Made by a program: the position numbers and the translations under genes
Part shown: positions 49,561-61,300 of the stretch, in pieces
How positions within the stretch are numbered: the stretch's first letter is position 1
Layout of the letters: each line of letters begins with the position of its first letter
Assembly: GCA_037039685.1 (NCBI GenBank)
Contig: JAWNGF010000001.1
Coordinates: 3,100,001-3,164,000 of the forward strand
Length of the DNA stretch: 64,000 nucleotides
DNA from: Ceratobasidium sp. AG-K
Lineage: Eukaryota; Basidiomycota; Agaricomycetes; Cantharellales; Ceratobasidiaceae
Direction: 5' to 3'
Notes under the pieces: generated by a model
Told to the model about the DNA's origin: nothing
The model's database searches: none
What the model saw: only the letters and a program-made list of their open reading frames with translations

Positions 49561-50219
49561 AGTTATATCCGAAGCAGAATGCAATCGAAGCTGAAGAGTT
49601 AGCTGATCCACGTGTAGAGGAGATACAACATGCTGCTTGATTTACAGGGATCCGAACTAAACTAGCACGACTTGGATGTCGGAACAGATGACATTCTTGG
49701 GATATTTATGTGCACAGCGGTGACTGTCTGTGAAACGGGAGAGGCTGGTGCAGTTTGCTATTAGATTGCTCTCCAACGCAAGCTCCTGATGCCAATCAGC
49801 AAAGAAACGTCTTCCAAAAATCGACATGAACACCGACCACACTAGTGCGCTTGAACTTGATGATGAACGTGGGGCGTGTACATCTCCGCCAACGCCGGCA
49901 GATCTGTTGAAATGCCACGCCTCGGTCCTGGAGTCGTCCTATCGAAATGGCTTCTCCATTTGAGGGGTGACTCGGAAACGCTCGGCGCTTGGCCACAACA
50001 TTGCTGTGACAAATCTTTGGCATGCTGTCACATATGCGGTCACCTCGCCGATCCTGCCTGTAGATTCAATCATTTGATTCTATTGAAGCAGCAGTACTGT
50101 GGTATGTTAAATCGGCATTTAGCTTGATTTGCCGCGCATAACTATATCCTATGCATTGCAGCGTTCGGGCGCGGGGTGCAACACCAACGAGAAATTGCAA
50201 GGAGTGGTGAAGCCAAACT
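49561..50219. other. Intergenic, no supported gene
   Basis: Divergent spacer between the modular gene (-) and the PP2C gene (+). A 5' exon of either gene could extend into it; none was confirmed. Confidence 0.4.
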
Positions 50220-52050
50220 ATGTCGTTTTCTCGTCGGACGGGATATCTCCGAACTGCAGCTTATGCTACTATCTTTACTGGGGTTGGCACATCACTGTAC
50301 TGGCTTTATACTCGCCGAAATACGACCGATTCGCCTGGCAGTCCTTCCTTCGACATTCGTGTATACGACAACGTTCTAGTGACGGGCGGACAGCAATGAC
50401 AACTAAATCTATATCACGACTCCCTTCCGATGCGATCGAAGCAAAGCTCACAGCAAACTCCAAAAGCGAGTCCATTGCTCGCCCATATGGGGTGACGTGG
50501 AGGCATGCGACTGCTTCACTCAACTCGAACGACCCTATCGAAGATGCCAACGCGCAGCTTATACTACGGAAAGATACAAAAACAAACAACGGGAACACTC
50601 ATGGTCTTGGTGCTGCTGGAGATATACTATTCTTTGCTGTCATGGATGGCCATGCCGGCCCACATACATCGAGATTACTGGCGAAAACACTTATACCAGC
50701 GGTGGCACTAGAGCTTTCGACACTAGATCAATCATCTCCTGAACGACAGGGCGTTGAATCGTCAGAAAAGGCTGAAGACGGTTACGTGAAGTCCGCTTGG
50801 TTATCTCTCCTATCCCTCGTACCATTTTCCCTCCGATCTTCGTCCCATAACCCGTCTGAGGACCCCAAATATGTTCAGCTCGCAATTCAAACAGCCTTCG
50901 CCAATCTTGACTCGGAGATTGTTAACGCGCCGGGTCGAGTGCTCGAGATGCTGCAGACCAAGTTTGAATCTATAAAGCCTTGGGAACATCCGATGGCAGC
51001 GGCAAGCTTGCTCCCCGCGCTCTCAGGGTCTTGCGCATTGCTCGCGGTGCTTGATACCACGCGACGTGACCTTCACGTCGCTGTGACTGGGGATTCACGC
51101 GCAGTCGCAGGATACTGGGACGAAGACGCAAATGGTCAAGGAAAATGGCGTGTTGAGGTATTGACGGAGGATCAAACCGGTCGTAACATTAACGAATACA
51201 GGAGGTAACTGAGCCGACTATCAGACTAATAAGCTTCTGACCTGCTTGACTTAGGATGGTGGCCGAACACCCTCAAGACGAGGCATCATACGTTATTCAG
51301 CGTGGACGAGTTCTTGGTAAGTCAGCCGCCAACCCAATGGATCCAGTCTTATATTCTACGGTATTAGGTGGATTAGAGCCAACGAGAGCATTCGGGGATG
51401 CCAATTATAAATGGCCCCAGGAACTCCAGGAGAGGTATGGTCACCTTATATGCTTAAATTAGCCACTTATTTCATGTATTAGATTGACCTCATCACTCCT
51501 ACCTCCTGGGTCAGCCTATCGCAAGTGCCCTTCGAATCTCAAGACCCCACCCTACGTGACAAGTCAGCCGGTAATTACACGTCGCACACTCAACTTCCTG
51601 CCATCTTCAAACAAGCTCCCAGAGTCCAAGGGCACACTCCGATTCCTGGTTCTCGCCACTGATGGCCTATGGGACGAACTTTCTTCCGCCGAGGTGGTTT
51701 CTCTGGTTGGTGGCTACCTTGATGGTCGACGCGGAAATGTCGCCAAAGCCGAATTGGCCAAGACGATAACCTCCCCTACTTCTGCTGATAGTGCTGGGGT
51801 CGAAGGCAAGGATGCCGCCAGCAAAGCAAAGCAAGACTCAACGGCAGGCGAATGGGCCTTCGTTGACGAGAACGTTGGTACCCATCTGATTCGAAATGCG
51901 TTTGGCGGTGCGGACAGAGAAAAGCTGAGCCAGTTGCTATCAATTCCCGCGCCACATTCTCGTCGATACCGGGATGATATAACGGTAACGGTTGTGTGGT
52001 GGGAGCCGAATGCGCGAGAAAGTGAGGAGAAAGTATTGGCCAAGCTGTAG
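50220..52050 (+). CDS. PP2C phosphatase, PDP/PTC5-like
   Basis: Metal-dependent Ser/Thr phosphatase of the mitochondrial PDP type, which dephosphorylates pyruvate dehydrogenase E1. ATG 50220 gives MSFSRRTGYLRTAAYATIFT, a basic leader followed by a hydrophobic helix (TGVGTSLYWLYTRRN), the usual N-terminus of this group. A very short intron (about 37 nt, GTGTAT to GGACAG, near 50359-50395) restores the frame into MTTKSISRLPSDAIEAKL. Motifs: SNDPIEDANAQ, FFAVMDGHAGPHTSRLLAKT (metal-binding Asp), SGSCALLAVLDTTRR, VAVTGDSRAVAGYW, GGLEPTRAFGDANYKWP, LATDGLWDELSS (metal Asp) and RYRDDITVTVVWW (Asp). Further introns are near 51206-51255 and 51435-51481. The stop is TAG 52050. An alternative open frame from 50129 exists but lacks the leader. 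Confidence 0.87.
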
Positions 52051-52698
52051 TTTGATTGCTTGATGAGGACGAACTTATGAGAAAATGAAGATGAATATCC
52101 TATTGCAACGACTATCTTGTCTGCACGCGAATCCCGGAAACCAGGCGTTTTAACTCTATCACATGGAAGCTCGGAGAGTGGGGCTGGCCGAGGACACGCT
52201 TGTGATTTTTAGCAATTAGCCTTCACACGAGGGAAGCGCCCTGACCATTTCAGATTTCTTCACTTGGCAAACGAAACCAATGGTGTATGCTGATAGTATG
52301 TTTATGTAGGGGGTCCACCACTGAATATGGTAACGCCGATGGATTAACAGTGTAGAGGGGGCCTGTGAAGAAGTGAGCGCGCACAAGTTCGGCCACCAAA
52401 AATAGACATATGCCTGGGACTGAAGGGTGTCACATTCCGGGCTATGTCGTAAAGACCGGGCTGACCTACAAGATATTACGAACGACTCCACGCATAATCA
52501 CTCTCAATAGTCATCCGAGTGGTCCGACACCCCGCGTCGTGAGTCGATTGGTGATTTCTCCCTATCGGTGTTCTGGGACCGGTTTTCACAGCGTTATGTC
52601 GGGTATCCGTGACCGCACAAACTCGCACCAGCGATATGCGGCTTTGCAGCGTGGCATAAATACGAGTGAGTAAACGGTTGTGGATTGATTGCAACGAT
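52051..52698. other. Intergenic, no supported gene
   Basis: Between the PP2C gene and the MFS gene. A TATA-like cataaatac at about 52654 lies 45 bp upstream of the MFS start and may be its core promoter. No other element was recognised. Confidence 0.4.
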
Positions 52699-54682
52699 AT
52701 GACTTCACCTTCCGAGAGATTTGACACTGCGACCCACCGTGTGCAGAGTACTGTTCTGTCACCCTCCCCCACTCTAGCACCATCCTTGCGACAGTCGTGC
52801 GAATTGCCTAGGCTAAATGAGGGGGAAAAGGTCGGAGCGAAGACCGTCATAGTTGATTGGCGACCTGATGATCCCGAGAATCCTATGAACTGGAGTCCTG
52901 TGTATAGGAGGTTTATTAGCTTGCTGGTATGTGTTGGGTAATTCGGAGCGAACTTGCACAGGTCTCGCTCACATGGGTATATCTCAGATTGGTTTTTCTT
53001 GCTTTTGCGTCGCATTCTCTTCGAGCGCTTATGCTGCTGCTATCCCCGGCATCATGCGAGACTGGGGTCCAAGCTTGGATGTGGCATTGTTAGGGCTATC
53101 GTTGTTCGTGTTGGGATTTGGGCTTGGCCCACTGCTTTGGGGTCCACTATCTGAGGTAATCGTCAAGTTTATGTTTATATGCTAGCGCTCACGCACAGAC
53201 TGGCAGCTGTATGGTCGGCGCGCTGTATTCTTCTTGTCGTTCATCCCTTACACACTATTCCATCTGGGTGCTGGGCTCTCGAGAAATATTACGACCCTTC
53301 TGCTCATGCGCCTTCTCGGTGGTTGCTTTGGTTCCTCCGTATTTAGCGTTCCCGGAGGGAATCTCGCGGATCTCTTTACGAAAGAGGAGCGAGGACCTCT
53401 TGCATTACTTGTACTTGCCGTAAGCCCACTTCTCGGCCCTGTATGCGGGCCCCTTGTTGGGGTAATAGCACACCGTTGATCTGCCATTCATCGCATTGCT
53501 AACTCACCAATTCCGTAGGGGTTTATTGCGCAATCCGACGTTAGTTGGCGGTGGAATTTCTGGGTTATGTTAATATTCTCGGGGGTGGTGTTATTGATGT
53601 ACACCTTATTCGTCCCCGAAACTGTAAGTTGGTTGATACGTTTACTATCGATTCGCTAAATAATTGGAAATTTTTAGTCTCATTCGGTTCTGTTGAGGCG
53701 GCGAGCAGCGAAGCTGCAACGAGAATCCGGTTCCGATGCTCACTACTTGACCAAGTATGACGGAACAACATCTCAGCGTCCAGTCGAACTCCTTCGCCTG
53801 ACACTGAGCCGACCATTTCGTAAGCCCTTCTATCTAGTGTTGAATCAGGCGAGATTAACTGGACCTTTTAGTACTACTGGCTTATGAGCCGATCGTCCTA
53901 GTTCTTTCTATATACACCGCCCTTGTGTATGGAATTCTTTATGGCTTATTTGCGGCCTTTCCGATCGTGTTCCAGCGCCATCGACATTTCACTTCGGGTG
54001 AAAGTGGATTGGCGTTCCTCGGAATTGGCGTCGGTATCTTGATTGCGGTCCTGATTGCACCGCTGCAAAACATACGATACCTGCGAGCAGTTCAGAAGGG
54101 CGGGGGCTATGCTCCTCCTGAACAAAGGTTGATTGGGGGTTGTGTAGCAGCTGTTTTATTGCCGACCTCTTTGATATGGTTTGCTTGGTGAGTAAATAAA
54201 TGACTTGTAGCAGGGCTAGACTGGCTTACGGTGAATACACAGGACAACATACCCATCCGTACATTGGATCGTCCCCATACTATCTGGGATCCCGTTTGGT
54301 ATTGGAGCGATCCTAGGATTTACCTCTGTCGTATCCTATATGGTCGAGTAAGTCCCGCCTGAACGTTGAATGGCGCAGGCTGAAACAAGGTACAGCTCTT
54401 ATCCCCAGTATGCAGCTAGCTGTCTTGCGGCCAATGGGATTATGCGCTCGACAATTGCGTTCGCGTTCCCACTCTTCATTCCACATCTTTACGAGAAAGC
54501 TGGTGACCAGTGGGGTAGCATGCTGTGCGGGTTCCTTGCGGTTGTTTGCATACCCATACCGTTTGTCCTATATGTGAGTGCCGTATGGCCATATTTACAC
54601 TCAACTAATTCGCTTTCGTTAGAAATACGGAGCGTCTATCCGTGCGAAGTCTAGGTTCACCGAGCCACTAATCGCAGGGTAA
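52699..54682 (+). CDS. MFS transporter, DHA1-type (polyamine/multidrug)
   Basis: Twelve-helix drug:H+ antiporter-like transporter. ATG 52699 gives MTSPSERFDTATHRV; the cytoplasmic N-terminus contains IVDWRPDDPENPMNWS, a hallmark of fungal DHA1 proteins. The first intron is best placed from GTATGTG to TATCTCAG, giving FISLLIGFSCFCVAFSSSAY. Then AAAIPGIMRDWG, LGLSLFVLGFGLGPLLWGPL, SE-LYGRRAVFFLSF (the GxLaDrxGrR-like loop), MRLLGGCFGSSVFSVPGGNL and SPLLGPVCGPLVGG (motif C, antiporter). After PET-SHSVLLRRRAAKLQ the second half follows: AYEPIVLVLSIYTALVYGIL, FPIVFQRHRHFTSGESGLAF and GIPFGIGAILGF. It ends RAKSRFTEPLIAG, TAA 54680-54682. At least six introns of 45-65 nt. The substrate is not determined. 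Confidence 0.88.
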
Positions 54683-55539
54683 ATAACTTAGGGTAGGAGG
54701 AACCATACGTCAATACTTAAAGGACTGCATAACCACGCTTATAATTCTACATACACAATGCGCGAGTGCCCATTCCTGTAATACCCTGCGATATTAATGT
54801 CTGTAAATTATGTTCCATCCTTGCCCTTTTTCGTGCCATTCGCACTCTTGCGCGCGCATGTCAGCTTCTGTGTGGTTATGATAGCCCTGGCACAAGACTC
54901 AGAGACTTTGAGTATTACGCTCAAAGGTGCTTTTGACTCATACATATCTTTTGACTGAGTTCCTATGCAGTCAAGCCCAATCCAGGAAAGTTATTGAAGG
55001 AGATATCCTCGAAGTGATAGTATTGACGAAGGTGCAGTTTGACGGATGGCAAAATGGGGTATAGCGTGGTATCTTGGAGGTTGATTCCTGGTGGGGCCCT
55101 GGCTGCAGGCCCTCACCCAAGATAATGAAACTGACCTGTGACGAGCAACCTAGTTTCGGACTGCTCTAATTCTTAAAATGGCTGTGAGTGGTTTGTAAGA
55201 AGCATTCAATGCGACCCTGGGCATGTGTCACATTCCGTCATGTGATCACGGGCGTCGGATGGGCATCCAGAGTTAATTAGTATATGTATACCGCAAATGG
55301 TTTGCCCAGTTACCTCAACCATCAACCTGAAAGTCCACGATTGCAGCTTCGACCACTAGTGTGACTGAGCTGAATAAAGTTTAAAATGGAAGCACACCAC
55401 GACTTCACTCAAGATTTTTTTGACACTGCTTCGGTCAATTCAACCGATAGCTCAACGGAGGAAGATCGTTTAATAACCCTTACCATCTAGCCTGGTAAGC
55501 TACTTGTATTACGAGAACTTGTCACTTTAATAGGCTCAT
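54683..55539. other. Intergenic, possible upstream exon of next gene
   Basis: A frame from ATG at 55386 (MEAHHDFTQDFFDTASVNST) may be the first exon of the family II gene at 55540, but it meets a TAG near 55490 before any donor in the right phase, so it is not joined. Nothing else was recognised. Confidence 0.35.
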
Positions 55540-56323
55540 TTGGTACTTCGGGAAGCTTTGCCGCTCACCTTGCCATCAAGTCTATCACTTACGAGGTCCA
55601 GAACTACTCTGGACGACTACAAATATTTCTACATGGCCTTTACTGCGTTAGTACGAGGATCGCATTATCCCCGTAGGCCATCACTCCCTGTGGAGCTTGC
55701 GACTTATATATGTCGCTTGGCCGAGTTTGCATACGTAAACCAGGAATACACCCAAGAATCCCCCGTGGAGGATATACAGGTTAGGGCCAATGGACCCGAG
55801 GTTGCGATGAAAATGTGGTTCAAGACACGGCCGTTCACTAAGTACGAGCTAGGTCGTATCAAAAGTATGCACCTGGCGACGTTATCCCGTCACCAAGGCT
55901 GGGTGGGTGATCCAAATGTAAGTGCAGTGGACCAACGTTAAGTCTCGTAGCAACACTGACCGCATCATTTACCTTACGTAGGCAGGCTCATGGAGCTGGT
56001 TCGACCTCCGCGTAGCCCGACCTGAACAAGCTGGAGAAGAATCAGAGCCCAGGGGCGTAGCCGGCGATGACGAGAGGTTTTGGTATAGCCATGCGCATCC
56101 GATTGAGAGTCGAGACTATGGAAAACATAGCGGTGCGTTGTTTGATTATCATCATCACATATGGGACTACGTGGAGGAGGGTGACTCTATTGGAGTTTTG
56201 ATGAACGCGCAATTTGGGGCATGGGAGAATATGGCTCGCCATGGGATTATAGAAGTTACTACCTGGTTCCAACCATCAATTAACATGCTAAATTTGATTT
56301 ATGGCGCCGCTAATGAGGACTAG
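55540..56323 (+). CDS. F-box-like protein, family II copy 2
   Basis: Two exons. Exon 1 contains YFYMAFTALVRGSHYPRR and the F-box-like SLPVELATYICRLAEFAY, then ATLSRHQGWVGDPN and donor GTAAGT at 55920. Exon 2, starting after ACGTAG near 55982, continues AGSWSWFDLRVARPEQAGEE, then HHIWDYVEEGDSIGVLMNAQ and EVTTWFQPSINMLNLIYG, ending TAG 56323. It is clearly a paralogue of the gene at 57485-58183 (same intron position, same SRHQGWV...AGSWSWF junction) and of the gene at 39610. The start is unresolved; the first in-frame ATG (55633) would cut into the conserved block. Function unknown beyond the F-box-like helix. Confidence 0.65.
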
Positions 56324-57484
56324 TTCGTTGTTCGAGTATTTGCACTTTTATCCCGTGTTTACAATCACATAAGCCTCGAAATGTAAATACTGGATCATTG
56401 TACCCTAGAAACCTAAACGTCTGCTATCATACGGTACTGCGCCTCAGCCTCTCAGCTCAAATCATCGTACTCAATACTTAACTACCTTAGCCCTGACGTC
56501 CCTTAACTCTCTTTTGGCGGGATAAGCGCATGCCCGTACGTATTGGTGCAGCACATATGCAATAATTGCTGCCGAATGGAAGAAGTCTTGTATTCTAGAG
56601 GAGGATACTGTTACGAGCAGTGCGAGTCAGCCGCCGCAGGCAGGAGCGCGGCGGGTGAGCACAAGGGATGGATTTGGTTCTTAGATCCAGTCGTTGGATC
56701 CATGGATATATAAATGCGTGGATAGAGGCGGAGCCCCAACAGATATATAACCACAAACTAGTCTTGTCGTAGCTGGCCATGCAAAACACTCTGGGCCATG
56801 TGAGGTCCTGGGATAATCAACCAACGGGTGCGAGTTCGCGTTAAATGTGAACTACCGGCGAGGGACTTGCTCTGAAGTTTTAAACCTCCTGGGGCCTGTG
56901 CAGAAGCTTCGGGAACGGACCGGAGCACTAGGAGCCAATGAAGAGTTCGCCGGTGTCACCGCATTACTTTCAACTCGAGCTAAAGGATGGAATCTTGTGG
57001 AATTCTGACCGCATATATAGATAAACTACCCGTACCGACATAGTTACAAGCAAAGACCAATCGGGAGCGATTGGATTGGATCAGCGGTGACGTGTCAGTG
57101 CGTGTGATCTAGATCCTAGGAAAAGCGGCGCCGTTGCTGGAATCATTGTGAAGGCAGTTACCGAGCGTCGACGTCATCCAGGGGCTCCTTAGCCAGTATT
57201 CATCAACTATACGACCTAGGCATCCGATCGCACGGGAGCTCCATATTGCCAGTAATCTTGGCAAGGGCCTGAAGTTCGCTCGTAATATATAACTAGAGTG
57301 GCCTGCAGGGCTAGCCTACCTCTTTTTTTGATCCGTATAGGCAACCGTGGCCAAATGCTGTCCGCACTTGGCAATTATTTGTGGTAGGTACACCTCCACG
57401 GATTACGTTACCATCGGCTGAGATGAAAATAGGGAGACCTTGTCATTAGCAGCCCAATCGCCAAGCGAGCATGGCGTCAGTAGC
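56324..57484. other. Intergenic between family II copies
   Basis: No frame matches a known protein. It probably contains the promoter of copy 3; nothing else was recognised. Confidence 0.4.
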
Positions 57485-58183
57485 ATGGAACCGCATAGGA
57501 CTTTCTATACAGCTGTGATGGGGTTGGCACGAGGGTCAGAGGCTCCTCGTCGGCGACCTCTTCCCGAAGAGCTCGTGATGTACATTTGTCGCTTGGCCGA
57601 GTTTCACCTGGAACATATTGAGGAATCCCCACAGGGAGATGTAAAAGTTTATGCTCACGGTGGCGACGTTGTTGATTTTACATGGTTTCGAACGCATCCA
57701 TTCACCCAATACGAGATAAAACACATGGAAAGTCTTCAGTTGATCACACTGTCACGTCATCAGGGATGGGTGAGCCTTGCGAATGTGAGTGGTTTTCGTT
57801 TATAAGCCTTGTGTTCAGATGAATAGTTTCCTTATTGCGTTGTATAGGCAGGCTCATGGAGCTGGTTTGAGCTCCGTATAGCCAGACCAGATCCATCGGA
57901 CCCCCACATGCCATATAATCGCACCATAGGATCTTGGCGTAGTCACGAGCATCCGATTCGGAGTCAAAAGTTTGAGGAACACCAAGGAACCGTATTCGGC
58001 TACGATCATCCATTGTGGGATACTATCCAGGAAGGCGACATGCTGGAGGTAGTGATGAAGGCCCAGTTTGGGGGATGGGCGAATATAGCACGCCATGCGA
58101 GGGTTCGGATTGTCACTCGGTGGGAGCCTTCTGCAGAGATGTTGACCTTGATGTATGCTGGCCCAAGAGTTAATGATCCATAG
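57485..58183 (+). CDS. F-box-like protein, family II copy 3
   Basis: ATG 57485 (MEPHRTFYTAVMGLARGSEA) leads into the F-box-like RRRPLPEELVMYICRLAEF and then HMESLQLITLSRHQGWVSLAN. An intron (GTGAGT, near 57786, to TATAG near 57846) joins AGSWSWFELRIARPDPSD. The C-terminal part has HPLWDTIQEGDMLEVVMKAQ and RIVTRWEPSAEMLTLMYAGP, ending TAG 58183. It is a tandem paralogue of the gene at 55540. The spaced residues W-D-x-x-x-x-G-D, FGxWxNxARH and W-x-P-S are common to copies 2 and 3 and partly to copy 1. The Met chosen agrees with the start of conservation. No enzyme motif. Confidence 0.72.
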
Positions 58184-58319
58184 GCGGGACAACAGGCGTG
58201 TTGGTCGTGGTGGCTCAGATATGAAATCGATTTATGACAAAATCACTACAATGAGTTCTCGGGCTGGGGACAATTGAGTCGTGACGCACGTGATCGTGAT
58301 CATCCAAACAAGCGCGACG

Positions 58320-61300
58320 ATGGCTCCAAGACGTGGACGAATTGCTAGCCCCGAAGAGGACGACGGAGGAGATGATGCAGCCATCGCACAGCAAGTAGAA
58401 GACATGAATATGGAGGATGGTGGAGAAGAGCCCCAGGACGGGAATGGAGGGGACGGAGATGGAGACGATGCCGCGGCGACTGAGGCTGAAGGCGCCCCTC
58501 ACCGAAAACGAGCTCGTCTGTCGGAAGAAGGCGCCGCAGGAGACATAGAGCCCAAGGAAGAGCCTGGGAACCAGCTTAAACCCCGAGTTACTCTTCCTCG
58601 TGATCCTTCGGACGGGTAGGTCTTTTGGATGTGCCACCACCACGCCACCAACCCGTTGTGCAGGTTTATTCCAGGAGCAATCGTGGGCCTAAAGCTACAC
58701 AACTTTTTGACCTACGACGATGTCGATTTCCGTTGTGGACCTCATCTCAACATGTTGATTGGTGCCAATGGTACCGGCAAAAGTTCTATCGCTGGTGCGA
58801 TTGCCATTGGGTTGGGTGGCTCGCCGAATGTGAGTTTCCCGATGCCACGTATATACTTCTAATCCAACTTCGGGTTTAGATCCTGGGGAGGCAATCAGAA
58901 ATACAAGGCTTCGTCAAGAATGGCAAAAAGGATGGGTTTGTCGAAATCGAACTGAAAGGACCTCCTGGAGAGCCTAATTTGGTCATACGACGGCTTATTA
59001 CTTCTCTCAATAAGGGCACGAAGTTCCTCCTCAATGGCCAGTCTGTCGGCCAGCGCGAAATCAAGACGAAGCTTGAAGAGCTTAACGTTCAAGTTTCGAA
59101 TCTCTGGTGTGACTTTTGTTCCTGCTACTTGGCGAGTATTCACAGGGCGTGTGCAGCGCCTTCTTGCCCCAAGACAAGGTTTCCGAGTTTGCGAACATGA
59201 ACCCTCAAATGCTTCTTCGTGAAACGCAACGTGCGGCAGGCGACCCCAACTTGACTGCATGGCACGACAGTTTGATCGAGCATTCCAAAGAACTTCGCAG
59301 TGCAAGGGAGGTACGAGTATTCTTTGATTTGGGCGAGGAAACAACACGATTAATTGTCTCCTTTAGCTTTTGGACAACGACATACGACAACTGCAGCATT
59401 TAGAAACTCAGAATGCGGCTATGGAGAGCACCGTGGCCAAGTATCAGGAACGGAGGAAACTCGAACATGAGGTGCGTTAGAATGAGGGTTGTATCCTCGA
59501 CCTATCGCTTAGTTCAGCTCTAGGTTGAATTGCTCAGCCTTCTCCTTCCGTTCGCCCAATATGCCGAGTCCAAGATGCGGTATGATGAGTGTAAGAAGAC
59601 ACGTGAAAAGGCCAAGGTATTGATGGAGGAGGCCACTGCGAAAATCGAGCCCATTCAGCGGAAGAAAGAGTGTGTTTATACTAGCATATTTATATTCCAC
59701 TACTTAACTTATTCTTTCAGGGAATTTGCCGCTCATGTTCGAACTGCCGATAACGCCCGTCGCAATTTGGCCGGAAAAACTCCTGGAATCGCGGATAAGA
59801 TCAAGCGAAAGCACGATGAGCAAGCTGCGGCTGAGAAAGAAGGCGAAAACGTAAATACAAGGCGGCTGGAACTCAAGACGCAAGCCAAGCTTCGCAAGAC
59901 CCGGATACAAAAGATGAAGGGCGACGTTGCGCGATTGGAAAAGATTGTTGAAAAGGAACCAGACGTAGGCGACACCGTTGCATTGGCGGAGCAGAGGGTA
60001 TGTATTGTCCCCAGGGCAATGTCCAAGTTGATTCATTTGGGGTTGGTTGCAGTCGGAACTCCAGCGAGAGCATCGCTCGAAGACGGAGGAGTATCGTCTG
60101 TTACAGGACGAACAACGACAAATCGCACATGAAATATCTATCCGCAAAGAACAAGTTGCTGAGGCTCAACGAGGGTAGGTGACTTGTGCGCGCTTTGGTC
60201 AAACCTGTTCTCACTTTTATATTATCGATATCCTTTATAGACTCCAGTCATTAAACGATATTGCGAGTCAGCGTATGAACAAATTGCGTCAGAGTGATCA
60301 GGACGTGGCTGATGTGGTTGACTGGCTGAGCAAAAACCAGGGCATGTTCCGCCAGGAGATCATCATGCCGGCCTGGCTTTCTGTCTTTGTTAAAGATCCC
60401 AAGTACCAGTCACAGATTGAAAGTGAGTTACTTCAACTGCTCCACTCCCAAATCTCAAACACATGGGCGCTCGTCTAGGTCTTTTTAACGTTATCAATCT
60501 TAAGACCTTTGTTTGCCAAAACGATGAGGATTACCGCAAAATGAATCAGCTGGTGAACGACCAGGGAACTATCGGGAGAAAGTAAGTGGCCCTCAGATCC
60601 TTGCTCGATAATACGGGAGTTAAGTGATTGTCTTTTAGAGTTCGGATGAATATTTGGTATCGTCCTCCGTCGGATTCTCATCCTCCAGTCCCTCGAGAGA
60701 ACGTGAGTACACCAATTTGACCGAAACCGCACATTTTACTGACTGGGGCTCAAACCGATTAGCTTCCTGCATTGGGGTTCCAATGCTATGCCATCGAATG
60801 TGTACAAGCTCCTGAAGGAATGCGCAACTATCTCGAGAAAGAGATGTCACTACACAAGATCGTAAGTTGACTCGTACGGACTTGGTTACTGAAACTAGCT
60901 AAGCTTCTTTTATGGTAGGCACTCGCTGGCGACGAGAAGTGCAATATTGTGGCAATGACTGCTGCGGTTACTGAGCAGGGAGGGGGAGCGTTCCTCACTG
61001 GGCAAGTCATGCATCAAGTCACCCGTTCGTCGTATGGTCGTAGGCTTGCACAGAACTCTACACGCCGTATCAATAATGCGAGATTATTCTCTGGGAGTCA
61101 AGGTGAGAATTTTATTTTTCCGAATCTGAGGTACACTTTAATATTGGTTGGTAGTGGACGTGGACCAACAAAAGCGACTGGAGCAAATCATTGTCACAGC
61201 TCGTTCAGAGATGGGGGATGAAGAGCGGAAGATGGCCGAAGTTAATGCTCGTGATCAGCCGCTGAGAAACGAGACTGCCGCGTTGGTTGATAAGATCGTA

